Part shown: piece after piece, positions 23,643 to 37,600 of the stretch
Position numbering within the stretch: the first letter of the stretch is position 1
How the letters are laid out: the number at the start of each line of letters is the position of its first letter
Source of the DNA: Coccinella septempunctata
Taxonomy: Eukaryota; Arthropoda; Insecta; Coleoptera; Coccinellidae
Length of the DNA stretch: 64,000 bases
Assembly: GCF_907165205.1 (NCBI RefSeq)
Contig: NC_058195.1
Location: 15,314,001-15,378,000, forward strand
Direction of reading: 5' to 3'
Program-made: the position numbers and the translations under genes
The notes under the pieces: model-generated
The model's input: only the letters and a program-made list of their open reading frames with translations
Databases searched by the model: none
Told to the model about the DNA's origin: nothing

Positions 23643-24308
23643 GGGGAGTCCGGGAGACTTGCTCAGGTAGGAGACTTGAACCACCTCAAATATTTCAATT
23701 CAAATTTCGCGTATGTAACTGCAGATAATTCACGGCGCATGAATTCACGAGTAAGTTCTCTAGAGAATTCTCGGCTGTAGCAAACGGGCTTTAGATTAAA
23801 AGGGAGTGTTGACACATGCTATGGTCGGAAGACATAATCAGTGGTCCAAGTTTTCCGCACTGAGCTTAGATAATAGTGTGTTCAAAAAAGAAAATTGAAT
23901 AGTAAAAATAGATATAAAAAATATACAAAGGTTCAAAAAAGTATAAAACATCTCGGAAATAGGGGAGAGTGACTCTGAAATAGAAAATATATATTTCATA
24001 CGTTGATACATCTGATGATGAAAACCTTGTTTTCTTTCAATATTTTTCCTGATAAACAAACTCATGGTCAAGTCTCTGTCGCCCCCTGTTCAACTCTCCT
24101 ATGGGTTAGGGAGACATGACTCAATTTTCGGTTCTTAAAAAAAGAATTGCTGTACTCAAAATGTTCATCCCACCATCACTCTACATACTATTATCTATCG
24201 TAACCTATTTGGGCATGAAATCTTCACTCAAAAAAATGAGTTGCTACCATTTACAGATACAACTTAAGAGGCTTCAGAGTGAAAAGGGGTTCAAGTCTCC
24301 CGGACTCC
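23643..24308. mobile_element. Element F, copy 1: GGGAGACTTG-type TIR element
   Basis: Starts GGGGGAGTCCGGGAGACTTG and ends CAAGTCTCCCGGACTCC. The phrase GGGAGACTTGAACC or its complement recurs inside, for instance at 23672 and 24076. Two relatives are at 48737-49609 and 55008-55775. The open frames at 23838-24071 (-) and 24116-24385 (+) lie inside it and recur in the relatives, so they are repeat frames. Confidence 0.7.
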
Positions 24309-25396
24309 GCATAATCCAGAATTTCGGATATGCCAAACGCTCCTCTAAAATTAAATTTAATTGTTTGTTTATGAAGTCTGAATAGAAAATAGAGAACAAT
24401 TTCATACCTTCGTCATTTACTATCTTCTGAAAGAATGCTCAAATATGGCATTTTTTCTTTTTCAAAGAACCCTTCTTTTTATTTATAATTTAGGAGTTTG
24501 TCATGCATCCTCTACGAGCATTTGTTGCTGAGGATGATTATGATTTTGTCATTGCTTTGGTTTTTATCGGCCGTTTCCTCATGAGAGCGAAAAAAGTTTG
24601 AACTTTTTTAATTCTAACTTATAATCTATTACCAGATTTTATATTCTTTTATTTATGCTTTAAAACATCATATGCCTTTTTCGCAGAATAGTATTTGATG
24701 AAAGATGAAATGGAGTATGAACAACATGTTCATTTTTGTAGTAATCATTGTCATTTCATATAATTCATCAACTACCCTGCTTAAGCAGCATTTTTTCGAT
24801 TTCATCCCTATTGTTTTCTGAAAAATTAAAAAAAAACACTAATGACTAATCCTCTATTGATGGTTTCCATTTGAAAACTCTCAACTATATCTCTTCATCT
24901 CTCTTATGTTGAAGGATGTTGAATGACAAACTATTCAATAATACATGAGTAAAAATTGCGTCATTTGAATAAATTTGACTTGTTTCAGCAATTTTCTGAG
25001 CATGTGGAGATGGAGTACACAGTACTCCTCCAAGTTTCAACCGTGCACCTTGGAAATATGAAATTAGGGAACGACTTCGCTTGAGGTCCCATCCTCCGGT
25101 TGAAATATTTAACACTACACTGTACTGATGAGGGACAATGGTCTCAAAACCTATCTCTGTTGTGTTTAGATGTTTTCAACTTCCCTGGGACTTTTTACGC
25201 TCATTCATGACTAGCTCACATTATTTCTCCAATTCGATTTTTCTAAGCATATTGAATACCGAAGAATTGAATTTTGTGCGTTATTCTTTATTCATTCTGT
25301 GTATCTCTGCGTCGTCCATCAAGTATCTTATTATCACCTTCACCTCCCTTAAGAAGCTAGTATGATAATACCTATTTGATACGAGACTCTTTCCAG
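24309..25396. other. Upstream region of the synaptotagmin gene
   Basis: Probably promoter or intron sequence for the gene that follows. The phrase CATGCATCCTCTACGAGCAT near 24500 resembles CATGCAGCCTCTACGTGGAT near 47850, so it contains a dispersed repeat. No coding exon is recognised. Confidence 0.35.
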
Positions 25397-25600
25397 GTCT
25401 GAAATGTGAACGAAAAATCACGATGAAACTGTACGCAAAGAAGAAAATTCCGCTCACATGGAACATGAACCCGATGGACCCCTGGGGTACGTTCAGGAAT
25501 GTTCGCTCATCGGAAAGTCCCCGTAGCTTTTCTGCAGAACCCACAGGGGAGACGTTCGTGCAATCCGTGGTTTCGGAGCAGAAACAAGACACTCCCTACG
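25397..25600 (+). CDS. Synaptotagmin exon 1 (start codon at 25423)
   Basis: The exon appears to follow an acceptor TTTCCAG at 25396. The frame is open from there, but reading further upstream meets TAA near 25365, so the ATG at 25423 is the best start. It codes MKLYAKKKIPLTW and onward, a segment that would face the lumen or outside, and ends in CCTACG|GTAAGC (phase 1). If a coding exon lies further upstream, the protein would be longer. Confidence 0.6.
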
Positions 25601-28600
25601 GTAAGCTATGATTTGATAAATTGATAAATATAAATCATATTCAAAAGATATAACGATGGAAAAAGCATGAAGAAAGATGTGATGGAAAGAATTCGGAAAA
25701 TACATATTCATATTGATAATTAATGTTCTTGAACGAAAAGTTTGCAGTTGAATTTATTATAGAAATCTATGTATAGGGTGAGCCCTTGACTCGTACAAAT
25801 ATTTCAACAGTAGATTCTTGAGGTCAAAAGAAATATTTTATCCTGTACCATTCTTTCCAAATCGTCTCTGATAAAAAGATATAGCCATTTGAAGTCTTCA
25901 TAATGAAATGTGCCACTCCTGGAAAAACGAAATTTCCTTCAGAATAAATAGCTTAATCTGTGATACTACACATTCGTGGATCCTTCAAACAGAGTTGCAA
26001 TCAGCCAAAGTACCAAATTTTTCAAATTTCACAGATACTTTTTAATTTTTGAACATCAAATTACTCGAAAACGGAGCATTATAGGAGAAAATTCGAAGAA
26101 CAAAATGTTCAAATATTCATTAGATAGTGTCCAACTTACTTTCGAGAGTTATTTTCTTTGAATTTTTGGTATTTTCATGGTACCTGATGCTCATAATGAG
26201 AAAACTGGAAGACGTGGGTGATATCTGGTGTTCGAAAAAGATTAATCAAATAAATGAAAAACTATATTCCGAAATTCATATCATTGGATAATACCGTTTC
26301 TGCCTGTATCTTCTCGAGCCGATTCTGAAAAAATGTAATGGGCAAAAAGCGTTTCCCTTGACTTCAAGAATCTACTGTTGAAATATTTGTACGAGTCAAA
26401 GACTCAGGAGCAATGTGACACAGTCACATTTTTTTTTGGAAAGGGACTAGCATTCCCTTTGAAAATCTAATGTCAAAACATATATCTCTCACAAAACATA
26501 TATCTCGCCATTGGTGTAGAAATTCATTTTTTATTGTCATTTTAGGGGCTACTTGCAAATGGTGCGATTTTACAAAAGCAAGCCAGGAAGTCGAAAATAT
26601 CGAGACTATGATAATGAAACTCTTCAGCTTATATTTTTTCAAGCGTTGAATACATCGGCATCGTCGAAAAAAATGAAATAAGGAAACGGCTTCTCCAATA
26701 CGAAATTTCAAGAAGAGGTCAATTAAAATTTAAAGACTAGATTTAGAATCGTTGTAGTTGTTTTTCTTTCATTTCACCTTTAATATTTTTGTAATCAGGT
26801 TGTAAGTTCCTACTCAAAACTACATAAAAGTATTTTTTCTGCTATAACTAGGTACTGTGCTTTTTATTAAATGAACTACCTACCTAAGGGTTTTATCAAC
26901 AGTTCAAAAAGGTATTTTACGTTTCAAGTAGCCTCAATTGTGAGTATACTTGCGTTTTAATTGCGATTTCCAAACAAATTTCATTTAGACCTTCATGGGG
27001 CTATTTGAAAAAATGTCTATTATTTTTTATTCTTCAATATGGAGAGGGCTAGATGTTTTCTGAGTATTACACCTGATAGAGCTTAACCCAAAGTAAGCTA
27101 AAATAATTTTAGTTTCGATGAACGTATCTTTGTTACAGCGAGGTAGGACCTAAAATTTGGAAAAGTGTATCAAGTAGCCCCGTTTTACGGTACATAAAAC
27201 ATTGCCTAAATCCCTTAAGAGAATATAGCTAGGACATATTTCGAAAACTATTTCAAATACCGCTCAAGCCTGATTCTGGGCTGTAAGTGTATTAGATTAG
27301 TGCTATGGCAAGCAGTACAGGTGATTGGCACTGACCTCTTATGGTAAATGCATAAGCCTCAATTGAATCAAGCTCCTTTTTCAGATGTAATCTATTCGTC
27401 CATTATTGTCGCCGCCTGTGTCCTCATATTCCTCATCATTGCAACGCTGCTCTTCATAAAGGGTCGTAGAAGCAAGAACGAAGAGAAATCCGGATCAATT
27501 CTCGTTTACCCATCGAGTCAAGGAAATGCCTCGCATTTTCTGTAAGTATTCAAGCTTGTATTCAAATTCGATTTCCTTTGTTCCAAGGTAAACAGAAAAC
27601 TGGAATATCTATGTAGACATCAACGTCAGGCGTAGAGCAAGTTTCATAGGAATATATTTCACTCCTGAAAGAATCAGATGCATTTCATGCCTGATTTGCA
27701 ATTTTCAGCGATTTCCTTACATACAGAATTAGCTCGTGAAAGATTTTCAAGGTTCGTACTCTTTGTAGTGGCGGATTGAAAATAGAATGAGATATTCGAG
27801 AAAGATATACAGAAATTATGGGAAAATTATGATAACTGAGTGAAAAAAAATATCTAATGTATGTAGCGTTACTATTCTATTACCCTACTTGGTTTATCAG
27901 CATTTCTACAAATAAGAGCAAATTGAAGATAATTAATGCGTGAAATTGCATTCCTTGTGTTGAATTTGGAATGACCCTAGTAGTGATTAGTGGAAGCCTC
28001 ATCAAAGTTGATATTTTCCCCAAAAAATAAAAACATCTTTATCCAAAATTAGTCGTTCAGATATCTATTGAAATATTGTATGAAGAATAATATAGCTCTG
28101 AAACAACAATGAATTTCATTCATTATATTTATATTCGTATTTCATGCATGCATAGTTAATAATTAATTGTATTATAAATTCTAACTGACGCTCAAATGTC
28201 AGCGTCATCTTGACGTCAATATATGACGGTAAGCAGGGTTCACTACAAGCAAAGATTATAGAGTAGAAAGATAGGAAACGCCCTCATATCGCTAGTACTA
28301 AAAACCGACTACATTTTGGCCAGTGAAAACACATTTGACAATGAGATGGCGCTGAAAACGTATTATCAATACAGAAAAACTGTTTAATAACAGTTTTCTG
28401 TTTTATAATTGAAGGGCGCGAAATTCGAATTCTATTCCTTGTATTCAATTTCAATATTGACGTTGTTGAGACCAGAAAACAAACATCCTGAGCGACAAAA
28501 CAAAAGGATGGTTTTGTTTTGTGACCAGGATGTTAGTTTTTATGTAAACATTGTTTGGAATCGATTGGTATCAATGAAATACGCTGTTGGATGTGATAAA

Positions 28601-31600
28601 TTTTTATTTGCAATCTATAAAAAATGTACGAAAATTTGAAATTATGGACAACGAATAGAGCTTTGACTAGGAGACAAGAGTACATGGTTATCTGCTATAG
28701 TTACGTGAAAGGTGTTTTTCTGTGAAAAAGTTTCGAATTAATAAACTGAGTTGAATTTTTACAATTTATATCAGAAATTGATATGAACCAATATTCAATT
28801 TACCGTCAGAGGATACATATTTCCGTTACTTACATATTATTTACAAAATTTTCAGAACCACAATTGAAAAAAACCTTACAGAGGTATACAAGCCTTGTAT
28901 TCAAGCCCGTCAGTATAATTTCTTCATGCTTTTTCATGATTTCTTCATAGTATGGTCATGACACAATATACAAATTGACGAATGAACACTCACAGAAGGT
29001 TTCATAAGACTTTGACTTTCCAAACAACAATTTGACAGTCACCCGATTCCCAAATCGAAATCCATAAAATTTTGCATTTCTGAATATATTGAAGGCAATT
29101 TTGAGAATCTTTGAATGGAAGGTAAGGTTAATTGGTGTAAAAGTCATAATTTCCCCTAAATGAGCCCTTCATGTAAGGAATGCTTCCTGCATACAACAAT
29201 TCACGTGGATAAACAGTTCTCAATCGACTTGCAGTAAAATGTTCATTGCACATTGTGTAGTCAGTAGTGTTTGCAGGCCTTTACGCCCTGAAAATTTTAT
29301 CCACTTCGTAGCACTGAAAACAAAAATCAATGAATGACCGAGTCACATGTTACCAGTTAATACTTACATTCCCATTTTCCTTAGTAAAATTCGTTTTATT
29401 TGATCCACAGTTCTTCACCATACAATAATTTTCGAACGATATTCTGAGGTTTTCGCCAAGAAATTAGACAAAAATTTCAATAATCAGCAACTAGAACGGG
29501 CTCGGAAAACAAAAGGCGATACGAGGTTGTCTATGGATACGAGAATCAAAACATTCAAAACCGGTTTGATCAAAATGGCCATTTGACTCTGACATCTCGC
29601 AAAATTTCATATGTCCCTCGAATTAAAATTTTAACCAGTTTTAGGGCCTTAAAAACTCATTTGAAACACAGATGGCGCTCACATCACTCTAGTCGCTTCG
29701 TTTCCTATCTTTCTACTCTATAATCTTTGACTACAAGCTTTATATTACGCCAATTAACAACATACACGGATGTTGAAATGTCGCCATATATTACTGAACT
29801 AAACATGCTAAAAATCTAGGACTTAGGGAAGATTTAGTCTCAACAAGATTAAGAATAGGTCACATAAAAGCTACAGCACTATATTTGCTGAAAGGAATGA
29901 GAAAACCGAAGTTTCAAGGATTTAACCAGACTTTCAAGCATATTCTCATCATATAAACTTAACAAAATGAGAATATGCTGAACAGTCAATATCATTTAAT
30001 TATACCCTTTTTCAAATGCCATATGATTTAAACCTATTTATTTAATTATATTTTAAACATTAACACAAAATATCGAAGTTTATATTGAAGAGTGATATGT
30101 TGATTATACAGGGTGTGGCATAATGAATGGATAATATGGAGCCTGCAGGTAGAGGACTCTATGGCGGTTCAGAAAAATATATTTTACGTTTAGTAAAAGT
30201 GCCTTGGTTTTCGAGATATTCGAGATTTTCGAAAATTCAAGAAAATCACACCCTTCGCCACTCTTTTTGCAGGCAAGACTCCAAATGAAGGAATTTTTTC
30301 AAACTATTTTTTGGATAGGATTCCTGGATAGATGCGCTATCGAATGTAAATTATTATTTTTGAGGCGCATAAATAGTTTTTCATAAATGAAAGAATTAAC
30401 TCAAATTTTCCGTTTTGCTAATTTTTTTTCCCAAGTTCAACCCAGCGTGGTGTGAAAAATAATATGGTTACCTGAGTGCCAAAGCAAGAGAAAACATGCC
30501 TGTTTCACTGAGATTCTGAAATGGTATAACTCACTCTATTTTCAGCATTAAATACGAAATAAATTTCTATTACAATGAGTCAAGGCAGAGTTTGACGTAA
30601 GCCTTTTTCTTTAATTTTTAGCAACTGAAATGAAACTTGCAAGCAGAATAAAGCAATTATTCATATGAAGTTGTAGAGCATCTAGTACAGCTCCTGATGC
30701 ACACTTTGAATACTATTTGTGAAACTCGATTCAATTAAACAATATTTTAAAATTGGTTTTTTTCCCTCGTATTCTTTCATTATTAAGACCTATAGTAATA
30801 AAGTTAATAGTTGTTAAGCGAATTTCAAGTAACGAAGTGAATTTTAGCACTTTTGTAATTAAGGAAAAAAGCTGAAAATTAGGTAATTTTTATTACATTG
30901 AGTCAAGACCCTTGTTACAAAAATGCTGAAATTTAATGCATAACTTGAAATCAACTTGAAAATATTGATTTCACAACGTTGGGGTTCAATAATAAAAGAA
31001 AACGAGAAAAAATAACAATTTTAAAATATCGCGTTTCATTGAATAAAGTTTCACAAATCACAAATGATGCTTAAATTAGCCACCATGAGTTTTGATACAT
31101 GCTCTATAGTCTACACTTTCTAATGAATTATAGCTTTATTGTATTGATATCAACAATTTTAAAATGAGTATCGTTTCATTGAATTAAATATCACGAAAGA
31201 TTCTCTAAGAGGCCACCATGAGCTTCAGTAAATGCTCTATACCTTCTTATAGACGATTGCTTCATTCTGCTTGCATTTCTCATTTTAGCTGATAAAAATT
31301 TCAGAAACACTGTTTACATTAAACTGGGCCTCAACTGATTGCCATAGGAATTTATTTTGTATTAAATGCTGAGAATACAGAGAGTTATACCATTTCGGAA
31401 TATCAATGAAACTGGCATGTTTTTTCTTGCATTGGCTCTCAGGTAACCATATTATTTTTTACACCGCGCTAGGTTGAACTTATGAAAAAAAATTAGCAAA
31501 ACGGAAAAGTTGAGTTAGATCTTTTTTCATGAAGAACTATTCATGCGCCTGAAAAATAATGAATTACATTCCATAGATCATCTATCCAGGAATACTATAC

Positions 31601-34600
31601 AAAAAACAGTTCGAAAAAATTCCTTCATTTGGAGTCTTGCCTGCAAAACGAGTGGCGAAGGGTGTAATTCTCTTGAATTTTCGAAAATCTCCAATATCTC
31701 GAAAACCAAGGCACTTTTACTAAACGTAAAATATATTTTTCTGAACCGCCATAGAGTCGTCTACCCCCAGGCTCAATATTATCCATTCATTACGCCACAC
31801 CCTGTATATTGAAAAATTCTTATCCTACTATAAATAAAATAATGTTTCTTCTTGCTCTGCAAACCAGACCTCCACAGCATTTATTACCTCCTCGTTGGAA
31901 GAAAAGTTACGACGCTTTAACCTTTTTCAGTTGAGGAAAGAGATGATAGTCGGATGGAGCCAAATCTGGTGGATAAGGGGGTGTTCTAGCAATTCAAACC
32001 CTAAATCACGAATTTTTTGCGTGGCAACATGAGATTTGTGTGTAGGGGCGTTGTTGAATATAAGATGTCTAAAAACATGGTGTATGCACTGATTAGATTT
32101 TGTTTTTCCCGCTTCGAAAATAAGAGATAAGTTTCGTTTTTCCCACTGTAGGTAGCGCCGTTTAGGAATTGACAGTTGTCAAATGATATTTGAAAATAAT
32201 TTGAATGCATTCCTACGACTTGCGAATGTGCTGTATTTATAAGCGATTATTGGTGTGTGAAAATGAAAACTTTCGAGAAAGGTCGTACAACATTCATTTA
32301 TTGAACATGTCGTTCAGTTTTCTGTATTTTTCGTTTCATTTTCTGTATACAATCAAGAACTACAGCTAAGAATTCGGTGTTGTTTGGCTATCGCCCTTTG
32401 TTGTTGGAAATTGAGGCAGAGCCAAATCAGATGAACATTCGGGACGGATAGAGCTAACAGTTTTATGGCAACAACTTCAGCAATATTTAAGCAATAAAAG
32501 AACTGTATTGAAAAAATGTAATGTGAATTGTGAGCATGTATTGAGAATCAGAAATACAGAAATATGTTAATCTGTTCGAGTCTGTTCTTCAAATATTCTT
32601 CACAAGTATAGTGAAAATTGCGTTTCAGTCAACTGAATATATTGAATATTTCGCCAATCAACTGTGTTTTATTGAAATCATATTGAATTGCCTTCCTCAC
32701 AAATACAATTTGTCAAATAAAAATTATCTTGAAGAAAAATAGAAGTACTCCTTCGAATCCTTCTGTAGTGTTGAAATATCTGCAGATTCGTTTTTACAAC
32801 GAAAATATACAAGTGTAAATCACAAATATTCGTTAACAGCTGATTTTTTGATGGATCAGGAACACAGAGGTGACTGTAATCTGTGATCGATATAAACGCA
32901 GAGAAAAATAAAGCGAGAGGGTATCATTAGATTTTCTTTCATAGAACAAGGATAGAACATGGTGGCGCCGACACGAAACGAATCTCTTATTTTCGATTTA
33001 GTCTAATGTCATTCCATTCAAAAATTGACGAGTGCATACACCATATTTTTAGACATCTTAGTCGAATAGTAATCTACGGTTATTGTTCTACCCTTCTCCC
33101 AAAAATCAATCATGATTACTCCATGGAAATCTCACAAAACTGAAGCAAGAACTTTTCCAGCAGATTTTTTGGACACAAAAATTCTTAGGTCTTGTAGAAC
33201 CAGAATGTCGCCATTCCATCGATTGTTGCTTTGTTTCTGGATCGTAGAAATGTACCCAAGTCTCATCCAATAACAATTCGTTTTAAGAAGTCTACATCGT
33301 TTTCAAATCGAGCATAGGTCGAACGCGATGCTTCTACCCTTGCACGCTTTCGATCAACATTCAAACATTTGGGGATCCATTTTGCAGCAATTTTTCTCAT
33401 GTCCAAATTGTCGTGAACTATATGATTAAAGCTTTCGTATGAAATATTCAGTGTTTCAGATATCCGTTTTAGTCCAATTCGACGGTCTGATAAAATCATG
33501 CCATGAACTGCATCGATATTTTCGGGGACTGACACAGAAACTGGCCTTCGCAATCGGTCATCATCTTCAATGGAAAATTTACCTCTTTTGAAGCTTGCAG
33601 TTCAATTTTTCACGGTCGCATACGAAGGACCTTGATTACCAAGGGTATTAAGTATATCTTCGTAAATCTGCTTTTAAATACAGGTACTTGATGATGGCTC
33701 GATACTCCAATTTTTCGATTTTCACAATTTCGGTGGACATCTTCTTTCTTTTAGTTTTTGCGTAACTCTGGTTCACTTTTTTGATCTCAAACTTCACACT
33801 GACACTTCTAATGAGTTATTGTTCGTTGCTATGGTAACGCAATTTTTTTTATGCATGGAACTATGGTCTAGGCTAACTAGATATCAACATATTCTCGTAT
33901 GTTTTGGATATAATTAAATAAATAGGTTTAAATCACATGGCATTTTAGAAAAATTTATGTGTGAAAGAATTCATGACCTACGCTTTGAAAAACAAACATA
34001 AATATGGATTTTTCTGATTTTTTCAAGCTAGAATTCATCAAAGATTGGGTTGTGATACATCAATGTATTGAAAAGAATTGGCCCCAAAATATATAGCGTG
34101 TTCCATTTAAAAAATACCAAGTTTGTGCCCAAATGAAAACAGTGCACTAATTTTTTTTTCAATAGGCCAATGACTTTTATGTAATCAGTTTGTATTTCTT
34201 TTTCTATTTTATACAGCTCCTGAGAAATAACAAACATCTTCAAAAGTGAACATTTTCGTTTTTGCCCTGTATTTCAGGAACAGAAGTATTTGGAATACCT
34301 ATTTTTGTTTGTGTCATCGAAAGTTTTACAAAAAAGTAATACAGGGTCGAGATATCCGTATATCTCTATCTTAAATAATAGCTGAGATACAGTGCAGTCT
34401 CAACCAAAATGGGACACAGTGTACATATATTGAATTTAATTATTTTTTATATAGAATCACAGTCTACAGGTTTTCCTCATTTTTATGCTATTCCTATTTA
34501 TATGCTTCATTTGTTAATACATATATAGTTCTAACATACAAGTGGCATTTGCATACAATCATTTCTGAATGGATTTACAGAGATCTGAATAGTTTTCATT

Positions 34601-37600
34601 GAGAAGAAGAGTATTATAAAAATGAAATCAATGCCTTCTCAGGATTCCCTGATGATTATTGCTTACAACGTTTGTTGTCTATAAGCGATACATAACAGAC
34701 GAGAATTTGTTATACCTATAAACTTCTAATAGTTACGATTTCTGTGTTTTTTCAGGACAAAGGAGATTCACTTCAGTCTTCCTCCCCTGAGGAGCTCGTC
34801 AATGGGAAACCTAAACGAGCCTATTGTTGAGGATTCAGATGTGGATACTGAATGCCTACTGATACCCACCACGCATAACCAACGATCAAATTCATTCAGT
34901 AAGTATTTCGTCGACAAAAAAAATTGTATCTCAGAATAGTTTTCGCAGAGGGCCCTCCACAAACTTTCAGAACGTATAATTTCATGGCAAAGAGCTAGTT
35001 TATAACTCGTTCGATCATAAAAAGGGTTTTTCATGTCATGATCCAAGCTGGCCGAGTTCAGTATCTGGATGGGTGACCAACTGTGCATATTTCGGTGGAT
35101 ATGAATTTGAACAAAACAATTCTGTAACATCTATAAAAAAGTGCTTTTTAAAATGACGCATAATAAAAAAGGCTTCTCTCTATATAATCCCCATGAACAA
35201 ATTTTTTTATGAGCTACGAATCCGTATCCATTTCAGAACCCTTCCATTCATTTCAGTAAGCTTACCTTCAAACCCGAATATTTTTACATCCATTTCTAAA
35301 CAACTCGTCTGCGAATATCTTCGGTTCTCCACATAAACTCCGATTTTCTCCCAGTGAATGGAACATCCCCATTCCTTTTATCAGATTTTAATGCAAGAGG
35401 ATTATTACGAATATGAAAAATGGACCTCATTTTCTGGGTTGTAAAGATGAAATATAGGCTGAATTTTATGCTTCAGAGAAGATGCGCTTAATATTCAAAT
35501 TATCGGGGTTCATCGCGATCGCGTTGGTTCTTTTCAAATGGATCGGAATGATTATACTCCATTCACTATTATAAAAGCACTCGGTTGGCCATGAAATAAT
35601 TTTCTTCAGTTTTTGTAACAAGAAAGTAGTAAGGTTGGTACACGTGAAATGTCGTTAATGCCGAAACGTCTTTGCTATAACTAAGATGTCTAAAACTCTG
35701 GTGTATTCACTGATTCGATTTTGTTTTTAATTTCGTGGGGATATGGGATCGGTTTCGTTTTCTCCACTGTAGGTAGCGCTGTTCAGAGTTTAACAGAGCA
35801 TTGTCAATTGATATTTGACAATAATTTGAATATTTTCCTACGACTTACGAATATGTTGTGTATTTATAAACGATTTTTGGTGTGTGAAATTGTATTAGTT
35901 TCAAGAAAGGGTGTAGAACGTTCATTTATTCAACATGTCGTTCAGTAAGTTTCCGTATGGATAATCAAGAACTACGGTGTTGTTGTAATTTGATGCATAA
36001 CCAAATCAGATGAATGAACATTCGGGACGGATATAGCTAAGTTTTATGGCAACTTCAGCAATATTTTAAAGAAACTGTTTTGTCAGTTAAAATGATTTTG
36101 TAGAGAAAATTTTTGCAATATAAATATTTGGATGGAAATATCAGATTTCTATATCCTTGACGAAACTTGGATTTACCAAAATGGTACTTCTGTTCATCGA
36201 TGGACAAATGAATCTGATATGAGGTACAATCCGTCCAAAATTAAGTCCGAAGATAAACATTTTACGGTTCTACACTAAGGAAATAATTTTAAATTTTCAG
36301 GTGGATGGCCAGTAAAATTATTCACAACTGTTTTAGTTAAGATTCCTGGGAAATGTGTGTTTGTAATGGTAATAATAAGCCACCAACATTTTAGAGTAAG
36401 AAAATTGAAATGAAATTGCTGATCAAAAACAGATTAAAATAAAAAACAAGTTTGTCATTCAATAATACCCTACAACCTACAAAACTAGACGACAACTACA
36501 ATATTCAGTTGATTTCTGGTCTTCTAAGTGATGCCACTATACCCTTATGTAGGGTATAGATTTAACGGTTGTTTTTCATACATTACAAATGGATAGCCTC
36601 CATAAAGGGATTCACAGTCGGGTTCGCCATCTATTGACAGGTAGATGGAAGTGCTACCTTGACCACACGTAATTTCTGTCGAATTAATATGATACATTAC
36701 ACAACAACTTCACCTTCTGAGATGTGTCAGAATAAAGCTATTCCTTATTCCAGGTTGCTATGGTTTGGGCGTTATCGAACCATCGCTGTACAAAAGTACT
36801 TTAGATCTGGACGAAATACAGTGGCCTGAAGGACATATAGGACGTCTGTGGTTTTCCCTACGCTATGAACCATCAACGGAAAAACTGCTCGTATCTCTTT
36901 TGAAGGCTAAGAATCTGCCATCTCGTACTGTTGGCACAGTAAATAGTTGCGATCCTTTCGTGAGGTAAGTTTGCTGAAATTCTTTCAAGGAACAATTTAT
37001 ATCTCTACTCCAGAGAAGAAATATTTCTCGCTTCTGGGTGAGCTTGAGGCCCTTCATTTTTTTTAAGGTGGATAGGTATATCTCAGATCCTTGTTTTGAT
37101 ATTGGATTGTAGCTTCATTACATTAACTAAAGAAATATACTACTTCAATTAATAGCTTGAATTGAAAAGCGAGTCTGTTGAAAAGTAGAAATTATAAAAC
37201 TATAAAACTAGACTTTTAAAACTGAGGTCAATGCATATTTTGAGTGCTCAACTTATGATTTTCAGCTTAATTGTTGTTCATTTCACTATGTAAATTTTTG
37301 CGGTATCTAGATATCTAGTCGCCCATGTTTCTGCGTCGATAATATTGCGGAAACCCCATGAAAAGCAACAGGAAATAATTATGAACTTGAGTTATATAGA
37401 CACTTGATTAAAAAAACAATGAAATATTAAAAAGGCCCAGTGACATCAAAACCCTTCTTAATTTCAATTTGAACAAAATCAAGCCTTCATGTTAAAAATT
37501 ACAAGAATAATTCATGAATTAGAGAAAACAGTATTTGAATGGAGATTCACAAAAAAGTGTAATTATGATCTACAAATCTATAAGATGTAAATTTTTCTAA

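Noticed and set aside
24116..24385. 89-codon plus-strand frame as a gene or upstream synaptotagmin exon
   Set aside because: It belongs mostly to element F and its DNA recurs in the copies at 48737 and 55008.
34768..35130. 120-codon minus-strand frame
   Set aside because: Overlaps synaptotagmin exon 3 and the 5S-like stretch; no family features.
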